A program made the translations under genes and the position numbers. DNA of 64,000 bases from Methylobacterium sp. J-030 (GTDB lineage: Bacteria > Pseudomonadota > Alphaproteobacteria > Rhizobiales > Beijerinckiaceae), in the NCBI RefSeq assembly GCF_022829545.1, contig NZ_JAKSYM010000150.1, positions 54,273 to 118,272 on the forward strand, in the 5' to 3' direction. Shown one piece after another: positions 60,180 to 64,000 of this stretch. The notes under the pieces are model-generated. The model saw only the letters and a program-made list of their open reading frames with translations, had not been told where the DNA came from and searched no databases. The number at the start of each line of letters is the position of its first letter. Position 1 is the first letter of the stretch.

Positions 60180-61436
60180 TTAATCTGCCACAAGTGTCGG
60201 CCGAGTGCTGTCGACCTCATCGGGAGGCAGGGCAGCGGTAAGGTCAGCTCCGCACTTTGCAGTGGCGTCTGCCTCGCTTGTTCCGAGCGCAGCCCTGTAG
60301 CAGGTGGCAGCGGCACTCTCGAAGCTCTTCTTAATTTTCGCCGCCAAAATCAACTTTGCCTTGAGAGTGTCTTCGACGTCCTTGTAGAAGATGGCCCGCT
60401 TTGCGGGATCGGTAATACTAAGTGCAAACGATAGATCCCCCATTGCACTCAGCAAACGTTCGAAGGTTGGTTGCCTCGCCTTAAGGCTGTCGAAAGCGAC
60501 GTCTTGCCAACGTCCAAAATTCTCTCGTCCCTTCAGTGCAAACCGCCAGTATGGCTGGACATCAACTCCAATAATTGCGCTTTGATCTGGTTCGGCAGCG
60601 GCAACTTGGTCAGAATATGTCGAGTGAATGTAACGAGCGGCCTCTAATATACCACCAGTCTTGTTGGGATCAGGTGCATTCTTGCCGATCAGGCCCTGAT
60701 CGCCATTCCTCGTTGCAATATATGTTGCAACTTCATTGATTTTTGTCTCAGCGTCGTTGTTCGAATATCCAGCATTGAAAAGGCCCGTTAAGCCAGCAGA
60801 CAATTTTAATTTGCTATCCTTTTCATATTTATCTTTCTTCAGCGTAAAATGGATTGTTTGGTCAACAACGTCACCACGGTAGATTGCGGAAACGAAATGA
60901 GTTCCGCATACATCCATAAACTCCGTCCGTGTCGCTGCCTTTGATAGGTCTTTATTTGCAATTTTTTGAGCGGTATCACTCCATGCCCCGTCATTGCGTG
61001 TTTCGATTTTCGTGATGATACGACGATAAAGGCGTGCAAATTGGTTCACAGACGAGAACGACGTCTCAGTGTGCATATCATCGTCGAGACCTGCGGAAAA
61101 AAGCTTATACGTGAACGAAAAAGTCGCTGATTGCTGTGAAACCTTATCATATGACTGCATATCTGATACGGTATTTATGTACTCCACATCGAACTGAGCT
61201 GCTCCTTTTCGACCATCGCTATGGTCATGTCCGTTTTGGACAACGCAATCTCCGCGTAGCGCGTTCTTGATGATGTCGTAGCCTTGGCCAAGCGCTACTG
61301 ACAGTTTTGGAGGTGGTATGTCTGAGCCGCCTTGGACCTTAACCCCTGGCGAGATCGATCTGAGCGGTATGTACTCTGCAGCCGCAGGTGTCGCTATGCA
61401 GAGTGCTATCAGAGCGATATTTCTGAATTGCCACAT
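60180..61436 (-). CDS. Secreted MACPF-like protein
   Basis: 418 residues with a Sec signal peptide (MWQFRNIALIALCIATPAAA, cleavage after residue 20). The segment FMDVCGTHFVSAIYRGD (about 173-189) matches the membrane-attack-complex/perforin signature (Y/W)GT(H/S)(F/Y) followed by a downstream glycine, and the preceding helices and following beta-rich part (TIHFTLKKDKYEKDSKLKLS) suit that fold. The last 80 residues are a helical region with two cysteines. MACPF proteins can form membrane pores; bacterial members have mixed roles. Codon use (many AT-ending codons) is unlike the rest of the window, pointing to transfer. Confidence 0.6.
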   Translation of the reverse strand: MWQFRNIALIALCIATPAAAEYIPLRSISPGVKVQGGSDIPPPKLSVALGQGYDIIKNALRGDCVVQNGHDHSDGRKGAAQFDVEYINTVSDMQSYDKVSQQSATFSFTYKLFSAGLDDDMHTETSFSSVNQFARLYRRIITKIETRNDGAWSDTAQKIANKDLSKAATRTEFMDVCGTHFVSAIYRGDVVDQTIHFTLKKDKYEKDSKLKLSAGLTGLFNAGYSNNDAETKINEVATYIATRNGDQGLIGKNAPDPNKTGGILEAARYIHSTYSDQVAAAEPDQSAIIGVDVQPYWRFALKGRENFGRWQDVAFDSLKARQPTFERLLSAMGDLSFALSITDPAKRAIFYKDVEDTLKAKLILAAKIKKSFESAAATCYRAALGTSEADATAKCGADLTAALPPDEVDSTRPTLVAD

Positions 61437-61765
61437 GACGAATACCCCGCGCGTTGGTGGGATTGTCGACAGTTCAGGATTGTGGCATTTGGCGAGGCGC
61501 TCAGCAATCGGGAGTTTTGTAGCGTTGCAGCATTGCGTTCCTTACGGATCAAAGCTGAGAAAGGAGGCTCGGCGAAAATCGCATGGGTTGGGCTGTGGGG
61601 GGGCGAAAGGATTCGTTTTGAGATCTCAATCGCGCTCCGTCCCGCCGACCGTCGTCTCCATGCGATGGCGGCCTATCGCATCACTCAACAGAAGTGCACG
61701 TTGGGGTGGCTATCGTGCTGTTTCGGCTGATGGCATTGGCCCGATCGTGATTATGTTCCGGACCG

Positions 61766-61852
61766 ATACCTCGCAGACCTATGTCTAACACTGGCTGGAG
61801 CGCTTCGCCGCGGAGGCCATTGATGGCTTGATACAGGGCTCGGCCGGCTGAA
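61766..61852 (+). pseudogene. Possible N-terminal transposase remnant (IS630-like HTH)
   Basis: In one plus frame the sequence reads SQTYV, stop, HWLERFAAEAIDGLIQGSAG, stop. The middle piece is the second half of an IS630/HTH_23-type helix-turn-helix (VxRWLxRFAxEGxDGLLxGS). Two stops show it is broken. The rest of 61437-62093 shows no gene; 61860-62045 has degenerate blocks like those of the dispersed repeats (TGTCCGCTTCCAGGCG, CATCCGCTTTCGGACG). Confidence 0.35.
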
Positions 61853-62093
61853 ATCGCGTCCGCCGGTGTGTCCGCTTCCAGGCGTCGAGCCGACTACCGC
61901 TTCCCACCCTGAACCGAAGTTGCCAGACAGCCGATGAATGGCCGCTTAGGGGAGACGCCCAGGGCAGCCCAGGTGGCCGGGTTGGGTCGGATGCCGAACA
62001 TCCGCTTTCGGACGCAAGGCCGGGGTCCGCTTGCCACCCTTCTCGGACGAAGAGACTGGGTGCGGCGACCTGTGGAGGTCGCCGCGGTGATGG

Positions 62094-62714
62094 TTAAATA
62101 TCGGTCTGCTCAGACATCACCAGCGCGTCGTCCGCCTCGATGCCGAGGTAACTCACCGTGCTCTCTAACTTCGTGTGCCCGAGCAGCAGCTGGCAGGCGC
62201 GCAGGTTGCCGGTGCGCCGGTAGATCAGCGCGACCTTCGTCCGGCGCAGGCTGTGCGTGCTGTAGCCCGCTGGGTCGAGGCCGATCAGCGTCACCCACTC
62301 GTCGACGAGCCGCCCGTACTGTCGCGTCGTCAGATGTTCGCAGGGACGGCTGCGGCTGGGGAACAGCCAGTCACTTGCCCGTAGCCCCCGTAGCTTCAGC
62401 CAAGCCGCCAGCGCCGCTCGGGTCGTCTCGGTCAGCTCAAAGGGGACGGGCCGGCCGGTCTTTTGCTGGATGATGGTGGTGCGCAGGCGAATGCCATCGC
62501 CGAGGTGGACATCAGCCAAGCGCAAGCCGACGATGTCGCAGCCCCGCAGCTTGCTGTCGATGGCCGTGTTGAACAGGGCGAGATCGCGCGTACGGCCTTC
62601 ATGCTGTAGGCGCGTACGGATCGCCCAGATGTGCTTGGGCTTGAACGGCGGCTTGGGCCCGATGAGGCGGCCCCCGTTCCAGGGGCGGCGGGTGGTCTCG
62701 TTCGTCGAGTGCAT
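62094..62714 (-). CDS. Short tyrosine recombinase
   Basis: 206 residues, only the catalytic domain plus a short arm, like FimB/FimE-size enzymes. Catalytic residues are all visible: Arg57 (DSKLRGCDIVGL), Lys85 (QQKTGRP), His154 and Arg157 (THSLRRTKVALI), His180 (LLGHTKLEST) and Tyr189 (VSYLGIE). It can invert or resolve DNA or be a plasmid/element recombinase. No clear recombination site is seen beside it. It is divergent from the metallopeptidase gene at 62875. Confidence 0.85.
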   Translation of the reverse strand: MHSTNETTRRPWNGGRLIGPKPPFKPKHIWAIRTRLQHEGRTRDLALFNTAIDSKLRGCDIVGLRLADVHLGDGIRLRTTIIQQKTGRPVPFELTETTRAALAAWLKLRGLRASDWLFPSRSRPCEHLTTRQYGRLVDEWVTLIGLDPAGYSTHSLRRTKVALIYRRTGNLRACQLLLGHTKLESTVSYLGIEADDALVMSEQTDI

Positions 62715-62874
62715 GATGAAGCTCCGTCAGTGGAGCCATCAGCATCTCACCCGCCCGCGATCAGCCCGCGTCCCGGTTGCCCGACCCCGACGTCGGCGGG
62801 TAGCCCGAGACGTGTAGGAGGCAGAGACAGGCACCGCGCTTTCGCGGATACGGCGGCACGGCTACATATCTGAC

Positions 62875-63558
62875 GTGCCCATCCTCCTAGCGCTCGGCGC
62901 CCTCCTGCTCGGCCTCGTGTTCGGCCCCCAGTGGTGGGTGCGCCGGGCGATGCGGCAACACGCGACCGAGCGGCCGGATCTGCCAGGGACCGGAGGTGAA
63001 CTCGCCCGCCATCTGCTCGACTTAGCGGGGCTAGAGCACGTTCCCGTCGAGATCGCGCAAGCCGATCACTACGACCCGGTCGCGAACGTCGTGCGCCTGT
63101 CGCCCGAGAACCATGACGGCCGCTCGATCACGGCGGTCGCAGTCGCGGCACACGAGGTCTCCCATGCGCTCCAGCACGCGGCGGGGGACCGGCTTTTCGC
63201 GGCGCGGGTGAGGTTCGCCCCGGTCGTGCAAGGCTTCGAGTTTGCCGCGGCCGTGGTGATGATGACTGCGCCCGTAGTGCTCGCCCTCGTTCATTCGCCG
63301 GTGCTGCTTGCCCTACAGGTCGGTGTCGGCATCGCACTCCTCGGCGTTCGCCTCGTGTTCCACATCCTGACACTCCCCGTCGAACTCGACGCGAGCTTCC
63401 GCCGAGCCCTACCCATCCTGGAGACGGGTCGCTTCCTCGACGCAGGCGACATGCCCGGCGCACGCACCGTATTGCGCGCTGCGGCCCTCACCTACGTGGC
63501 CTCGTCCCTCATGGCGCTCGTGAACATTGCCCGCTTTCGGCGGCTCCTCCCTTTCTAA
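62875..63558 (+). CDS. YugP-like membrane zinc metallopeptidase
   Basis: 227 residues from GTG 62875. One N-terminal helix (LLALGALLLGLVFG), a zinc-binding HEVSH at about 99-103 in the context AHEVSHALQHAAG, two or three further helices in the second half (FAAAVVMMTAPVVLALVHSP then LALQVGVGIALLGVRLVFHI), and VELDASFRRALPILETG where the glutamate or aspartate is the third zinc ligand. Membrane peptidase of the peptidase_M48-related neutral zinc family. Role unknown. Confidence 0.85.
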   Translation: MPILLALGALLLGLVFGPQWWVRRAMRQHATERPDLPGTGGELARHLLDLAGLEHVPVEIAQADHYDPVANVVRLSPENHDGRSITAVAVAAHEVSHALQHAAGDRLFAARVRFAPVVQGFEFAAAVVMMTAPVVLALVHSPVLLALQVGVGIALLGVRLVFHILTLPVELDASFRRALPILETGRFLDAGDMPGARTVLRAAALTYVASSLMALVNIARFRRLLPF

Positions 63559-63571
63559 AATCTTCGCGGTG

Positions 63572-63587
63572 AGGGGCCGTTGCCCCT
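63572..63587 (+). terminator. Hairpin after the metallopeptidase gene
   Basis: AGGGGC-CGTT-GCCCCT is a perfect 6 bp GC-rich stem with a 4-base loop, 14 bp after the stop codon at 63558. No T run follows, so a weak or Rho-assisted terminator at best. Confidence 0.35.
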
Positions 63588-63652
63588 GCCCGCCAAACTG
63601 CGAGTGGACCGCCACCTTCGGAACCAGATCTGGCTATTTCTCTTAAATGCTG

Positions 63653-63733
63653 TGCGCCATGAGCAGACATCAGCCCGCCGCCCGACAGCAGACATTCAGG
63701 TTCTGCTGAACGCCCGTCCGGTGTCGACCCAAC
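63653..63733 (+). repeat. Dispersed intergenic repeat, family I, copy 3
   Basis: GCGCCATGAGCAGACATCAG, then GCCCGACAGCAGACATTCAG, then CCCGTCCGGTGTCGACCCAA. Aligns with 59378-59460 and, inverted, 41200-41280. It lies in the 352 bp gap between the metallopeptidase gene and the transposase start, with no gene in it. Confidence 0.65.
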
Positions 63734-63910
63734 CCAGTCGCTGGAATTGCCGTCGGCGCTACTCCGAAGCAGCCGTTCATTACCGTCCAGCATCGTCGAA
63801 TCAAGTTGTAGAATGGCCGCTGACGTTCCGCCCGCAAAACGCGGAATGGCTGTTGTCAGGTAATTACTCAGGCCCTTGCGCGGGTTGGGTTTCGCTGATT
63901 CCCTCGTGGG

Positions 63911-64000
63911 ATGGGACGCAGCGATCTTGAGCGGTTGAGCCGCGAGGAGCTGATCGAGCTGGTGCTGCGGCTGCAGCGTCCGGACAAGACCTCGCGCACG
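63911..64000 (+). mobile_element. IS66-like transposase, N-terminal 30 codons (cut by window end)
   Basis: From ATG 63911 the frame reads MGRSDLERLSREELIELVLR then LQRPDKTSRT and runs off the edge. This is the usual start of IS66-type transposases, in which an Leu-rich REELIELVLRLQ helix is followed by a TSRTSSKPPS-type region. The IS left end is therefore near 63.85-63.9 kb. Confidence 0.6.

Noticed and set aside
1..64000. CRISPR array, rRNA, tRNA
   Set aside because: No regularly spaced repeats and no sequence with rRNA or cloverleaf-like conserved blocks was seen by eye; a covariance search was not possible here.

Overview
The window is GC-rich, densely packed bacterial DNA. Gene content and style point to an alphaproteobacterium, most likely Methylobacterium or a close relative: large organosulfur and phosphonate scavenging clusters, Tat-exported enzymes, GTGA/ATGA gene overlaps, strong G/C third-position bias, and small dispersed intergenic repeats. 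The genus is an inference from content. I found no rRNA, tRNA or CRISPR array.

Layout. 1-8.7 kb: mixed housekeeping and accessory genes, namely a PiT phosphate transporter with its DUF47 partner, an Fsr-like MFS exporter, an EamA transporter, a GFA-fold protein, an MgtC-like protein, an MBL hydrolase, a NUDIX hydrolase, a frameshifted HTH gene and a phosphinothricin-type acetyltransferase. 9.1-14.1 kb: a translationally coupled phnD-phnC-phnE-phnE importer followed by a secreted PAP2-type phosphatase. 14.3-16.0 kb: an MBL hydrolase, then a scar made of a decayed MFS gene and a YeeE/YedE tail. 16.0-32.7 kb: an organosulfur region with three flavin-dependent monooxygenases, an SfnB/DszC-like acyl-CoA-dehydrogenase-fold enzyme, a SoxCD-type sulfite dehydrogenase, a Dpp/Opp-type importer with fused ATPases, and an SsuABC-type importer plus one extra SsuA-type binding protein. 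These genes would together import organosulfur compounds, cleave C-S bonds and oxidise the sulfite released.

32.8-40.7 kb: an accessory island. It carries small genes (one DUF2786-like), a tyrosine integrase, and a three-gene CBASS anti-phage operon (CD-NTase, stand-alone E2-like protein, patatin phospholipase) that resembles the type II-short architecture. Divergent from it is a coupled cassette of a sigma-factor-like protein, a small charged protein and an ImmA/IrrE-type metalloprotease, the least described module here. 40.8-43.5 kb is decayed DNA: an IS630 remnant, a PARG/macro-like gene with an amber codon, a frameshifted gene and repeats.

43.6-50 kb: a TAXI binding protein, an NHL beta-propeller protein, a Tat-exported ThDP enzyme, a gene remnant and a class I fructose-bisphosphate aldolase. 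50.2-59.2 kb: a seven-gene minus-strand catabolic operon (FAD oxidase, MFS importer, DUF1537 kinase, PdxA2-like dehydrogenase, Fe-alcohol dehydrogenase, DapA-like lyase, SMP-30-like lactonase) with a divergent GntR regulator; it fits catabolism of a four-carbon sugar acid such as threonate or erythronate. 59.8-61.4 kb: a visibly lower-GC pair of secreted proteins, the larger with a MACPF-like signature. 62-64 kb: a short tyrosine recombinase, a YugP-like membrane metallopeptidase and the start of an IS66-like transposase cut by the window edge. Two families of roughly 75-85 bp intergenic repeats occur at six sites.
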